From IMG/VR virus record IMGVR_UViG_3300021960_008509, positions 1 through 52,689 of that record: a DNA stretch of 52,689 nt; one strand, 5' to 3'. This stretch comes from a virus. Made by a program: the position numbers and the translations under genes. The notes beneath the pieces are model-generated. The model did not search any database and was not told the origin of the DNA. It saw only the letters and a list, made by a program, of their open reading frames with translations. This document shows, in pieces, positions 40,518 to 50,202 of the stretch; the stretch's first letter is position 1, and every line of letters starts with the position of its first letter.

Positions 40518-42334
40518 CGGAAACTACTATAAAATCGACCGGACTAGACTTCAATTCGATTAAAAACAATCTTAAAACGTTTTTTAAATCTACCGAAGAG
40601 TTTAACGATTACAATTTTGAAGCAAGCGGTCTTTCCAATCTTCTGGATGTTCTTGCATACAACACACACTATAACGGATTGATTGCTAACTTTGCTTTGA
40701 ACGAAAGTTATTTAAGTACAGCACAGTTACGTAGTAGTATGGTAGGTCTTGCCGGAGCATTAGGTTATAATGTTAGGAGTCAAACTGCCGCAAAGGCCAT
40801 TGTCCGATTACAAGTCACTGATGTTGCCGGACCTTCAATATATACCTTACCCTCTGGAACCACCTTTACCACTACCGTAGAAGGAACTGCATTTACATTT
40901 CAGACACGAGAAACTTATAATGCAACCAAAGACGGAAGTGGAAACTATCAATTTGTTGATGCAGATGGTAATAAAGATCTCTATATTACAGAAGGCATCG
41001 AAAAAACTAAAATCTTTCTGGCGGGTCCTGCAAGTGAGACCGATACTTACGTCATTCCTGATGAGTCTATGGACTCTTCGACTGCGATAATCAAAGTCTA
41101 CAATTCTGCAACTTCACCTACATACGTGGCCTATCAAAACATTGATGTTATCACAACGATTGATGAGAATACTCGAATCTATGTGTTGAAAGAATCACCC
41201 AACGGTTACTACGAGGTTACTTTTGGTAATGGTTCGACTCTCGGTATCTCTCCGGTTTCAGGAGAAAAGATTGAAGTTAGTTATCTTTCTTGCGGTGGAC
41301 CAACTGCTAATGGAGGAATTAACTTTACTCCAACCAGTGAATTCCCACTTGCTGGAGGAGGCACCACTCCCATTACTGTCATAAGAGTGCAGAAAAGTGC
41401 TGGTGGTAGTGACAAAGAAGTTATCGAGTCTATTCGAAAGAATGCGCCCTACCTCTATGCGTCACAAAACCGAATGGTAACTGCGGCAGATTATTCGACT
41501 CTTGTACTTCGAAATTTTGGTCAGTACATTGATGATATTAAAGCATGGGGAGGGGAGGATAATATACCTCAAAACATTGGGGCAGTATACTTGTCTATCT
41601 CATTCAAAGAAGGGGTAAATATTCCGGCACAAAAGACGGCAATTACGGCATATGCCAAAGACCTATCGGTTGCCAGCTTTGAAGTTAAATATACCGATCC
41701 TATTATTACTTACTTAGAAATCACTCCAGTATTTCAATTCAATTCAAGACTATCAAGCGTGACCAATCTTCAAGCACAGACACTAGTCGATAATTCAGTA
41801 AGTAAATATTTCACTGCCAACATTGGAAAGTTTGATCAATCTTTTAGACGATCTAATCTTTTGACTTTGATTGATGATACTGATGTCGGGATCTTATCCT
41901 CTCGGGCAATCGTTCGAATGCAACAACGCCTTGCCTCGACAGATATAAACTTTACTGTTGGGAAAGATTATACATTTACTTTTCCTGGATCAATTCTCTC
42001 AGATTTGGATGATGAAACAATTCTTGAGACGAGTGATTTCACCTTTTCAAACCGAACTTGTGCCATTCGAAATAGAATTGGATCAAACATCCTTGAAATA
42101 TTTGATCGGGGTAGTGCTACGGTGCTCACGACCAATACGGGTTATTTTGATCCTCAAAGAGGTATTGTATATATTCAAGGGTTTGCACCTCAAGCATTGT
42201 CCGGTGGTGATTCTTACCTGCGAGTGTCTGTCCTCTCAGGCAACCAAGGGAACATCAATACGGTTCGAGAAAATGTTCTTGCTCTAGATGCTATTAGATC
42301 GTCTTCTTCGGCAGTCATTACAACTTCAGTATAA
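40514..42334 (+). CDS. 6: Baseplate wedge protein gp6
   Basis: The 606-residue protein has the gp6/GpJ pattern: LDFNSIKNNLKTFFKST near residue 10, LLDVLAYNTHYNGLIANFALNES near 43, then RSSMVGLAGALGYNVRSQTAAKA near 72. Later, RMVTAADYSTLVLRNFGQYI near 318 is also typical. It forms the inner ring of the baseplate with gp25 and gp53, and T4 gp6 has a similar length (660). A late box lies over its stop codon. Confidence 0.88.
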   Translation: MTETTIKSTGLDFNSIKNNLKTFFKSTEEFNDYNFEASGLSNLLDVLAYNTHYNGLIANFALNESYLSTAQLRSSMVGLAGALGYNVRSQTAAKAIVRLQVTDVAGPSIYTLPSGTTFTTTVEGTAFTFQTRETYNATKDGSGNYQFVDADGNKDLYITEGIEKTKIFLAGPASETDTYVIPDESMDSSTAIIKVYNSATSPTYVAYQNIDVITTIDENTRIYVLKESPNGYYEVTFGNGSTLGISPVSGEKIEVSYLSCGGPTANGGINFTPTSEFPLAGGGTTPITVIRVQKSAGGSDKEVIESIRKNAPYLYASQNRMVTAADYSTLVLRNFGQYIDDIKAWGGEDNIPQNIGAVYLSISFKEGVNIPAQKTAITAYAKDLSVASFEVKYTDPIITYLEITPVFQFNSRLSSVTNLQAQTLVDNSVSKYFTANIGKFDQSFRRSNLLTLIDDTDVGILSSRAIVRMQQRLASTDINFTVGKDYTFTFPGSILSDLDDETILETSDFTFSNRTCAIRNRIGSNILEIFDRGSATVLTTNTGYFDPQRGIVYIQGFAPQALSGGDSYLRVSVLSGNQGNINTVRENVLALDAIRSSSSAVITTSV

Positions 42335-42337
42335 ATA
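42330..42337 (+). promoter_or_regulatory. T4-type late promoter box TATAAATA for gp8
   Basis: An exact TATAAATA overlaps the gp6 stop and lies 23 bases before the gp8 ATG at 42361, with GGAAGG directly after the box. Confidence 0.68.
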
Positions 42338-42360
42338 GGAAGGTAAACGGAAAATAAGAT

Positions 42361-43764
42361 ATGAGCGATCCAAAAGCAACCATTACCCAAGAACTGAAAA
42401 CCACCTTGGTTGACCTTCTTCAGAAAGACCTTGATTCGGCAGACAATAGTTATTATATTGCGCTCGGACGATCCAAAGCATGGCCTGGAAATAACGATGT
42501 TCCCGAACAACCAGAAGCATCGGGCACCGCATCGATTAAAGACCTTCGTGCGTCATTTCAATCCTATAAGATTTCTGCCAACAATACGGCAATCATAACT
42601 AATACTTCATGGGATGTTAGCGGTACGACCTCGTATTTTCCGTTCGATGACAAATACAGCACACAGTCCAATGAATATTACGTAATAAATGATAGCGATG
42701 AAGTTTTCGTCTGTGTTGAAAACGGAAGGAATCTGATTACTGGTGCAATAGTTCCTAGCACGATACGTCCCAGTGCACCCACCAAAACTGTGGCAGATCC
42801 TAGCCAATCGCCTCCCAACGATCAAATACGTACCTTCAAGACCTCTGATGGATATCACTGGCGGTACTTGTACAAAGCAAGTCCTTTTGCGTCAACTCAA
42901 TTTAAAACCAACACTTTGATGCCGGTCAAACGCGTTCGAGGTGCTCCTACATTAGAAGAAGAAATTGAACAGCAACAGATGCAAGACAGTTCTTTTGCAG
43001 GAGAAATCTTATCAATTCAGGTTGTTGCCGGAGGGTCTAATTACAGTGCTCCTACGGTTACTTTCAGTGGCAATGGTACTGCTAATGACGGAGAAGGTAA
43101 TCTTTTAGGTTTTTCTGCCATCCAATCGGGGGGTGTTATTACTCACATTGGTTTAGATTCAGACGGAGTAGGTAAAATTGTACACGGTAGTGGATACACT
43201 GATGTTCAACTCACCGTTACAGACGGGGGTTCGGGGTCAGGTGCAATCGTAAGACCAGTTATCGGTAATCTCAATAAAGATCCTCGGGCAACCTTAAGAA
43301 GTAACGGTTTGTTGATTAAAACGGATTTTCAGAACTCCGAATTAAATACTATTTTGGCAGAGAACGATTTCCGAACAGTAGCACTCATACGTAATCCAAG
43401 TCAATATGGAGGAGGTTCGTTAACTGCTAATACGGCAAATGCTTTGAGTGCTTTATCCTTGACCGGAATCAGTGGTACGTTTATTGAAGATGAATTGATA
43501 TCACAAGCGGCTACGGGTAGTCAAGGATATGTTGTAAATTTGGACGGAAGTACTCTGTATTACGTACAAGACATTTCTGTGGGTATCCAAGCATTTGATA
43601 ACTCTTTGGTCACTACGGCAAGTGGTGGTCAGGGTACTGTTACTGGGACTATCAATCCAGATGTTGACGTATTTTCAGGAGATATTCTCTATATAAGTAA
43701 CGATAGTGATACGCCCAGAAATTCATCACAAACTGAAGAAATAAGATTGATAGTAAATTTTTAA
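42361..43764 (+). CDS. 8: Baseplate wedge protein gp8
   Basis: The 467-residue protein has YYIALGRSKAWPGNND near residue 31, resembling FITFGRSEPW of T4 gp8, and ends EEIRLIVNF like EEINILFTF. Between these is DGYHWRYLYKASPF near 163. A glycine-rich beta insertion near 215-305 (VVAGGSNYSAPTVTFSGN, GSGYTDVQLTV) makes it longer than T4 gp8 (334). It is part of the outer wedge. The next gene, a glycosyltransferase, starts two bases on. Confidence 0.8.
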   Translation: MSDPKATITQELKTTLVDLLQKDLDSADNSYYIALGRSKAWPGNNDVPEQPEASGTASIKDLRASFQSYKISANNTAIITNTSWDVSGTTSYFPFDDKYSTQSNEYYVINDSDEVFVCVENGRNLITGAIVPSTIRPSAPTKTVADPSQSPPNDQIRTFKTSDGYHWRYLYKASPFASTQFKTNTLMPVKRVRGAPTLEEEIEQQQMQDSSFAGEILSIQVVAGGSNYSAPTVTFSGNGTANDGEGNLLGFSAIQSGGVITHIGLDSDGVGKIVHGSGYTDVQLTVTDGGSGSGAIVRPVIGNLNKDPRATLRSNGLLIKTDFQNSELNTILAENDFRTVALIRNPSQYGGGSLTANTANALSALSLTGISGTFIEDELISQAATGSQGYVVNLDGSTLYYVQDISVGIQAFDNSLVTTASGGQGTVTGTINPDVDVFSGDILYISNDSDTPRNSSQTEEIRLIVNF

Positions 43765-43765
43765 T

Positions 43766-44440
43766 ATGAGTATAAGACGTAGTAGACCTGAATTTAAACT
43801 TAAAGTTTATCCAGATGTTTATATGATATCGATGTCGGATGACGAGAAATCTCAATATTTTAAAAATTTAGTACTTCCCAGTTGGGAAAAATTTGGAGTA
43901 AAGGTTAATCATTTTGAAGCAATCACTCCGAAAGATTTTAGTAAATATAACAATACCCCGATTAGTTACGGTTTAAACTGTTATAAAAACAGTACAAAAG
44001 TAGGAACGGCAAACAGGAAATTTACACCAACAGAAAAAGCAATATGGTTCTCTGCATACGAATGTTGGAAAATGTGTGTAAAAGAAAATAAAGCATTTAT
44101 ATTCATAGAACATGATTGTGAATTACTTAAATTGCCTCCTATAAATCTATTACGAGACAATGAAATGATTTTATTATGTAACTGGAGAGGTAAAAGAGCA
44201 AATCCAATGACAGGATATTATCTAACACCTCCAATTGCAAAGATGTTAATTGAAATGCTTGTTTTACCGACACACTACAATGTAGATGCATGGGTACAAG
44301 AAATGGCAATTAACGTAGGTAGATTCGAAACCTCACATATGCGGGTGGTAAAGTGGGAAGATGAAGAAGGACGACAAATAAGCACGATAGATCATCGTGC
44401 AGAAAAGATAGATCAAAAATACTTAGACTTTAAGGGATAG
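43766..44440 (+). CDS. Family 25-like glycosyltransferase inside the baseplate block (paralogue D)
   Basis: The 224-residue protein shares FTPTEKAIW and the surrounding helix with the glycosyltransferase at 6734, and both have SWE(K/R)FG near residue 40 and an (E)HD acidic motif (FIFIEHDCELL near 110). It is the fourth GT25-like gene in the window but lies between gp8 and the large DUF4815 tail protein. The local sequence is more AT-rich than its neighbours by eye, hinting at a later insertion. It might glycosylate a tail protein. Confidence 0.72.
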   Translation: MSIRRSRPEFKLKVYPDVYMISMSDDEKSQYFKNLVLPSWEKFGVKVNHFEAITPKDFSKYNNTPISYGLNCYKNSTKVGTANRKFTPTEKAIWFSAYECWKMCVKENKAFIFIEHDCELLKLPPINLLRDNEMILLCNWRGKRANPMTGYYLTPPIAKMLIEMLVLPTHYNVDAWVQEMAINVGRFETSHMRVVKWEDEEGRQISTIDHRAEKIDQKYLDFKG

Positions 44441-44448
44441 GGAACACC

Positions 44449-47400
44449 ATGGCGAATTTCACCAAAAACACATTTTCGCAGACATACTTCGATGATTGGG
44501 ATAAGAATAATAATTATCATCGTGTATTATTCAACAGTGGTCGGGCACTTCAAGCAAGAGAGTTGACTCAAATGCAGAGCATCATCAATGGTGAGATGCA
44601 ACGATTGGGTAACAACATATACAAGGAAGGCGCGGCGGTATCTGCTGGTGAAATTACTGTCAACGCTACCTATCAGTTTGTTAAAATAACAACCTCGATT
44701 GAAAACGTTGTAGTCGGGGAAGAAATTGAGCAGCAGTCTGCTCCTTCTGGTATCAAGGCAATTGTTCTTGAAAAGGATTCAGTAAACAACATCTTATATG
44801 TACGGTATGTCTCTGACGGTACGGCAACGATAGGCACAGAATCGGTTCGTTTTTCTCAGGGAGGTACTCTCCTTTCCCCCAATGCTGGTTCTTTGACGAT
44901 AACAAATGCTGGGGCAGGAGCAGATGTAGGGAGTGCATGTAAAGTAACCATAGGTGAAGGTGATTTCTATACTATGGGTCACTTCGTGCATGCGCGTGAG
45001 CAGTCTATTATTCTTGGACCAGTTCCTCGAAATCCTGCCAATGCTGTGCTTGGTTTTAAAGTAAACCAAAGTGTCACAACTGTCAATTCTGATTCCGATG
45101 GTTATGGTGGTGCGATTGGAAGTCAACTTTATGATAACTGGGGTGGCACTTCTAATACTTCAGCACCCGGAGCAGATCGATATACAATTCGTTTAGATAT
45201 AATAGAAGCAAGTGCCGTTACATCAGATGATACCTTCCTATTCATTTGTCGTATAGAAAACGGTAAACTCACTGAGCAAGTACAGGAAATTGATGCTTAC
45301 AACAAGATCAATGATTTGCTTGCCACAAGAACTAAAGAAGAATCTGGTAACTATCTGGTTGCACCTTTTACTGCACATTATGAAGATGACAACAATGCAG
45401 ATTCGGATTTGACAATGGTTCTGTCAGCGGGTACGGCATATGTTAACGGTTATCGAATCGATAAACAAGTGCCCACTAAAATTCGTGTACCTCGTCCAAA
45501 TGCAACCGAAACAATAAACAATGGTGGTATTGGTATTGCTCATGGGCAGTATGTAAACGTCACTATGCCTACAGGATTGTCCAGCGGTCAATTCCCATTG
45601 ATCAGTGCTAATAGCAGTACTGTTCTGGAAGTAGATCTTCGATCCGCGGCCGGATACGGCGGGAGTACAATAGGTAGTGCTACGGTAACCGACATAACTA
45701 AAGTTGGAGGAGGCGTTTTTAAGTTACACCTTACTCGAATTATAATGACTGGGGCAAACAAGTTTAGTGCCGTTCGGTCTATCGGATCCTCAGCTGCAAT
45801 TGTAGCAGACGTTGAATTGACCGGGTCTTTATGTGTTCTTCAGGGTGGGGCAAATACAAGTTATCTATACCCCTATCCTTATGCACGTCCGGCTCTGGCA
45901 ACAGCAACAGACATTTCTTATACTTACACAACTACTACGGCATCACAGGCAACGACTGCTGGAGGTGTGTTTGACTCTACATCTGGCGCTGCCGCCAACG
46001 ATTTGAATGCGACTCGATCTGAAATTTACGTAAATCCAGAATCTTGGATTGTATATCAAGACGGGATAGGAATTGTTCAAGGCGTGACACCTGTAATCGC
46101 GGCAAATGGATTGTCATACATAATTTCTGGTCTTACCGGTTCAACTAATACTTCAGTATGTTTAAAAATTAAACGTTCTGCACCAGTACGAAGAACCAAG
46201 CAATTGTTAACTAAGACGGCAATTGCCTACACTATTTCTGCCGGTGGTATTACATTTAATGAAACTGATATTGCTCAAGTGTCTTTGGTTTCTCAGAGTG
46301 GGGTTGATATTACTAGTGACTTTACTTTATATAATGGTCAGCAAGACACCTTCTATGAAAAAGGACGATTGATTTTAAATGCGGGAATTGCTCATACCGG
46401 TTCTATCGATGTGACTTACACTCACTACGATCATAGTGATGGTGATTTCTTCGACTTTTCATCTTTCTCTAACATCGACTACGAAGACCTTCCTAATCAT
46501 CGTATGACCAGTGGTGAGATCCGATCTCTTCGAGATTATATCGATTTTCGTCCTTACTATGACGGTTCAAGCATGTCCTCAACGACTGATGCGGCAAAAC
46601 CACCTGCCAACGGAACTTCAGTTGAATTCGACGCTAAATTTTACCTTGGTCGCGCAGACAAAATTCTGATCACAGAAGACGGGGAAGTTAAAGTTTTGAT
46701 GGGGCAACAGGCAAGGGAGCCTCAGTTTAAACAGACTCCTAACAACTCCATGGAATTGTATAAGGTCGTAATGAATCCTTATACAATAAATCCAGACGAT
46801 TTATCTATGTACCCATTGGAGCATAAAGTTTACACTATGCCCGATATTGCAGAGTTAGATCGACGATTGAGTCTTCTTGAAGAACTCTCTACTCTAACAG
46901 GTATTGAGTTAGCAACTAAGTTAAACACTGATTTAGATTCAGACGGTCTAGAAAGACCAGAATCTGGTTATATTGTCGATCCACTTGATGATCAAGGTGT
47001 AGCAGATACCAACCTTATAGACTATTGTGCCTCTTTGGATCCCGAAAGCAAACTTGTTCGTCCATGTTTTGATGAAGAAAACCTCCGTTTAATTTATCAA
47101 CCAGATGATGGAGCAGTTTTTGGTGGCGCATCTTATCAGAACACCTCGAAGAATGTAACTCAATCGGGTGATAATGTATATTTAAATTATACTACTGCTG
47201 AATGGCAAAAACAAGATCGTGCATCTACAAGTGTGGCAATCAATAAAACAAATGAAGTGGATAACATAGGTAAGATGATCCTTTCTCCTTCAAGTGATGA
47301 ATGGAAAGGTACCTATTGGGATACTTCTCCGGTTCTTGCAGGAAAAAGAAGACTTGATAATCGATCACAAACCTTGTGGAATAACTGGGAATGGGGTTGG

Positions 47401-49938
47401 TTAGGTCGTTCGGTAGAAGATCAGGTGCAGCCCTACTCTCGTCCTAATCCTTTGTCAACCACACCGTCTGGACAGAACTTTGCTTTCTCGGGTTGCGAAT
47501 CTACCGTAGATCTAAGTTCAGGTTCGACCTCACGCGCAACCAATTTAACTACTAACGGTTCAGTTCGAAGAGTGGTCAGTTCAGACACAATTCGACAAAG
47601 AGTCGGTAATCGTGTAATTGATATGGCACTCGTCCCTTGGATTAGGTCTCGTAAGATTTTCTTCAAAGCGGAAGGGATGCGACCCAACACAACATACAAT
47701 GCTTTTTTTGATGGTATAAATGTAACCGCCTGGTGTAACGGTAATGATACTTTTACTCGATATGCTGCAACTACAGATGACGTAGGCAATCAATACGAAA
47801 ACCTCTCGGGGCATCCAAGTGTGAATGCTATCACTTCCAACTCGGAAGGTAAAATTGAAGGGTCCTTCATTATACCTAATCAAAGACCGGTAATGACTGG
47901 GGTGGCGAATCGCGCACTTCGAAGATCACAAGCAAGTTCTGGTTTACGTTTCCGTGCGGGTGTTCGAGAATTCAAACTTGTGGATAACACGAGTGGCGAT
48001 ATCACTAATGCTGGAAGTCATAGTCGCTCATACTACGCGGTAGTTGGAGCAATTAATAATGCTAGAAACCATGTGCTGTCTAATCGGTACCTTGAACCCT
48101 CTTGGTCGGTATTGAGTCCTATGTCTGGACCATCAGATCGAGGTCAACGTCCCGGTGGTGTACATGCGAAAAGTGTTGATCAAACACTCGATGCTCTTTC
48201 AAGCACAGACATCAAATTGCTTTCTCCGCATCTTTCAGGATCTTACGGTCCTGATACTTCAGGTTTAGAAGGAAGCATTGGTAATATTGATATCAGTCGC
48301 ATTCTCAAAGACTATGTTGATGTAGATATCAATTACTTTGGATCTGATGCAACCACGGTACGTGAAATTGGAGAAAGTTCGACACCATTTGCTCAGAGTT
48401 TTCGTGTTGATAATGCTCATGGAGTGGTACTTTCTAGTGTTGATTTGTTCTTTAAATCAAGACCAAGCACATCGATTCCAATTATTATGGAAATTCGACC
48501 GATGGAAAATGGCCGCCCATCCCTTTTAGAAAGTGTACCGGGATCAACAGTGGTTGTTGCACGTGCTTCAGTTGCAATTCCTAGTACCGAAACAATGACG
48601 GTTATTAAAGCAACCCCAACCGTATTCACTTTTGACGAACCAGTGTACCTTTCTCCTTGGCAAGAATATGCTATCTGTCTGAAGACGCAATCTTCGGACT
48701 ATGAAATATATATTTCTAAGACGGGTGAGTTTGAACTGGGTACTGATAAACAAGTAACAACTTCACCTTTGGTGGGTTCATTATTCTATGCTCGAAATAG
48801 TACGTCTACTGTACAAAATGAAGCAGATTTGATGTTCAAACTTAACCGATGTGTTTTCGACACGAACGGGAGTTTAGTTCTACGTAATTCGGTCGCACCT
48901 TCAAAACTTCTTCTTAACAATCCTATTCGTACTAACGGAACTAGCACGATTTATGTAACCCATCCTTGTCATGGTCTGCATGTTGGAGAGACTGCAACCA
49001 TATCGGGGGCAATTGATACTGGCGGCATCAGCGCAGCAAATATTAATGGAAGTCGAACAGTTACCGGAATAGATGGTAAAGGATATCAGGTGGTTGCAGG
49101 GGCGAGCGCAAGTTCTACGACGAAAGGAGGCGGCGCAAACGTACTGAGTGCAAGAAACATTCATTTCGAGGTTTTCAATCCTTACATTGAATCTGTTCTG
49201 CCTATTGGAACAACTACTGAAACCTTTGCTAGGTATACTCAAGGACGTTCATTATCAGATCCTCTCACTACTAAGTTTGTGAAGGATGTTAACTACACGA
49301 AAGTACAATCAAAACAAAATCTCGCGTTTAATGATTATCCTCGTATGATTGCAATGAGAAGCGAAGAGACTGATGCCAATGGCACTGCAACTAATAATGG
49401 TACTATTGCAGGATCTTCGACCTTCTCTTTGGATGTTAAAATTGATTTGAAGAGTATTAGTGATTATGTCAGTCCAATAGTTGATCTGCAAAGATGTTCT
49501 GCAATTCTTGTACAATCATGTGTTGATGACGATTCTATCACCCCTCCAATTTACAATGTGGCAGAAACGGAACCTGATGGAGGTTCTGCATTGGCTAAGC
49601 ATATTACTGCGCCTATTACGGTAAACGAAGATGCGGTTGGTCTTTCTATTAAGTTTGATACCCAATTGCCACTTCAAAGTAGTTTAGATACATACTATAG
49701 AGTTGCAACAGGTGGTGAGGACCTTTTGAGTAAAAATTGGGTGCAATATAATGCATTAACAGAAATACCTAAGAGTTCGAATCCTAATAACTTTGTTCCG
49801 GTTACGTTGTTACCAGGAGGAGTGGCAGGAAACCTTGCCGGATTTAATCAGGCACAAGTAAAATTTGTTATGAAATCACAGAACTCTGTTTCTGTCCCTG
49901 CTCTAAGAGACATAAGTATTAAGTTACTTGCTGTATGA
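44449..49938 (+). CDS. Very large tail/baseplate protein with DUF4815 domain (1829 aa)
   Basis: The start (ANFTKNTFSQTYFDDWDKNNNYHRV) and RVLFNSGRALQARELTQMQS near residues 25-44 are typical of the DUF4815 proteins in T4-like marine phages. Later regions include DLPNHRMTSGEIRSLRDYIDFRPYYDG near 665, TGIELATKLNTDLDSDGLERP near 815 and a beta-rich C-terminal half. It probably takes the place of T4 wedge proteins such as gp7/gp10 and connects to fibres. It is one unbroken frame. No late box lies directly before it. Confidence 0.72.
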   Translation: MANFTKNTFSQTYFDDWDKNNNYHRVLFNSGRALQARELTQMQSIINGEMQRLGNNIYKEGAAVSAGEITVNATYQFVKITTSIENVVVGEEIEQQSAPSGIKAIVLEKDSVNNILYVRYVSDGTATIGTESVRFSQGGTLLSPNAGSLTITNAGAGADVGSACKVTIGEGDFYTMGHFVHAREQSIILGPVPRNPANAVLGFKVNQSVTTVNSDSDGYGGAIGSQLYDNWGGTSNTSAPGADRYTIRLDIIEASAVTSDDTFLFICRIENGKLTEQVQEIDAYNKINDLLATRTKEESGNYLVAPFTAHYEDDNNADSDLTMVLSAGTAYVNGYRIDKQVPTKIRVPRPNATETINNGGIGIAHGQYVNVTMPTGLSSGQFPLISANSSTVLEVDLRSAAGYGGSTIGSATVTDITKVGGGVFKLHLTRIIMTGANKFSAVRSIGSSAAIVADVELTGSLCVLQGGANTSYLYPYPYARPALATATDISYTYTTTTASQATTAGGVFDSTSGAAANDLNATRSEIYVNPESWIVYQDGIGIVQGVTPVIAANGLSYIISGLTGSTNTSVCLKIKRSAPVRRTKQLLTKTAIAYTISAGGITFNETDIAQVSLVSQSGVDITSDFTLYNGQQDTFYEKGRLILNAGIAHTGSIDVTYTHYDHSDGDFFDFSSFSNIDYEDLPNHRMTSGEIRSLRDYIDFRPYYDGSSMSSTTDAAKPPANGTSVEFDAKFYLGRADKILITEDGEVKVLMGQQAREPQFKQTPNNSMELYKVVMNPYTINPDDLSMYPLEHKVYTMPDIAELDRRLSLLEELSTLTGIELATKLNTDLDSDGLERPESGYIVDPLDDQGVADTNLIDYCASLDPESKLVRPCFDEENLRLIYQPDDGAVFGGASYQNTSKNVTQSGDNVYLNYTTAEWQKQDRASTSVAINKTNEVDNIGKMILSPSSDEWKGTYWDTSPVLAGKRRLDNRSQTLWNNWEWGWLGRSVEDQVQPYSRPNPLSTTPSGQNFAFSGCESTVDLSSGSTSRATNLTTNGSVRRVVSSDTIRQRVGNRVIDMALVPWIRSRKIFFKAEGMRPNTTYNAFFDGINVTAWCNGNDTFTRYAATTDDVGNQYENLSGHPSVNAITSNSEGKIEGSFIIPNQRPVMTGVANRALRRSQASSGLRFRAGVREFKLVDNTSGDITNAGSHSRSYYAVVGAINNARNHVLSNRYLEPSWSVLSPMSGPSDRGQRPGGVHAKSVDQTLDALSSTDIKLLSPHLSGSYGPDTSGLEGSIGNIDISRILKDYVDVDINYFGSDATTVREIGESSTPFAQSFRVDNAHGVVLSSVDLFFKSRPSTSIPIIMEIRPMENGRPSLLESVPGSTVVVARASVAIPSTETMTVIKATPTVFTFDEPVYLSPWQEYAICLKTQSSDYEIYISKTGEFELGTDKQVTTSPLVGSLFYARNSTSTVQNEADLMFKLNRCVFDTNGSLVLRNSVAPSKLLLNNPIRTNGTSTIYVTHPCHGLHVGETATISGAIDTGGISAANINGSRTVTGIDGKGYQVVAGASASSTTKGGGANVLSARNIHFEVFNPYIESVLPIGTTTETFARYTQGRSLSDPLTTKFVKDVNYTKVQSKQNLAFNDYPRMIAMRSEETDANGTATNNGTIAGSSTFSLDVKIDLKSISDYVSPIVDLQRCSAILVQSCVDDDSITPPIYNVAETEPDGGSALAKHITAPITVNEDAVGLSIKFDTQLPLQSSLDTYYRVATGGEDLLSKNWVQYNALTEIPKSSNPNNFVPVTLLPGGVAGNLAGFNQAQVKFVMKSQNSVSVPALRDISIKLLAV

Positions 49939-50162
49939 TGATGAATAAATATACTGGAATAGAAGGGTGGTCCGAATTAGTAAGAGATAACGAAACTAAT
50001 GCAATTATCAATACTAATTCGGGCGCTATTCATGCAGCAAAGCAGAGGAAGAAACTCCGTAAGCTTGCCCGAGAACAGTTGGATAATCGACTCAACAAAT
50101 TAGAAACCGAAATGCAAGATATAAAAGGCCTCCTTGAAGTTATAGCAAATAAAATCATATAA
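49935..50162 (+). CDS. Small coiled-coil protein (75 aa)
   Basis: The gene begins with three successive ATGs and overlaps the large tail gene by four bases. The C-terminal half is a clear heptad-like helix (LAREQLDNRLNKLETEMQDIKGLLEVIANKI), so a trimerising or assembly role is plausible. No family is recognised. Confidence 0.6.
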   Translation: MMMNKYTGIEGWSELVRDNETNAIINTNSGAIHAAKQRKKLRKLAREQLDNRLNKLETEMQDIKGLLEVIANKII

Positions 50163-50165
50163 ATA
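50158..50165 (+). promoter_or_regulatory. T4-type late promoter box TATAAATA for the fibre gene
   Basis: An exact TATAAATA overlaps the stop of the coiled-coil gene and lies 37 bases before the ATG at 50203. Confidence 0.68.
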
Positions 50166-50202
50166 GAGGTATTGTTGATTTTAGAGAAAGCGTAACTGCA
50201 CA

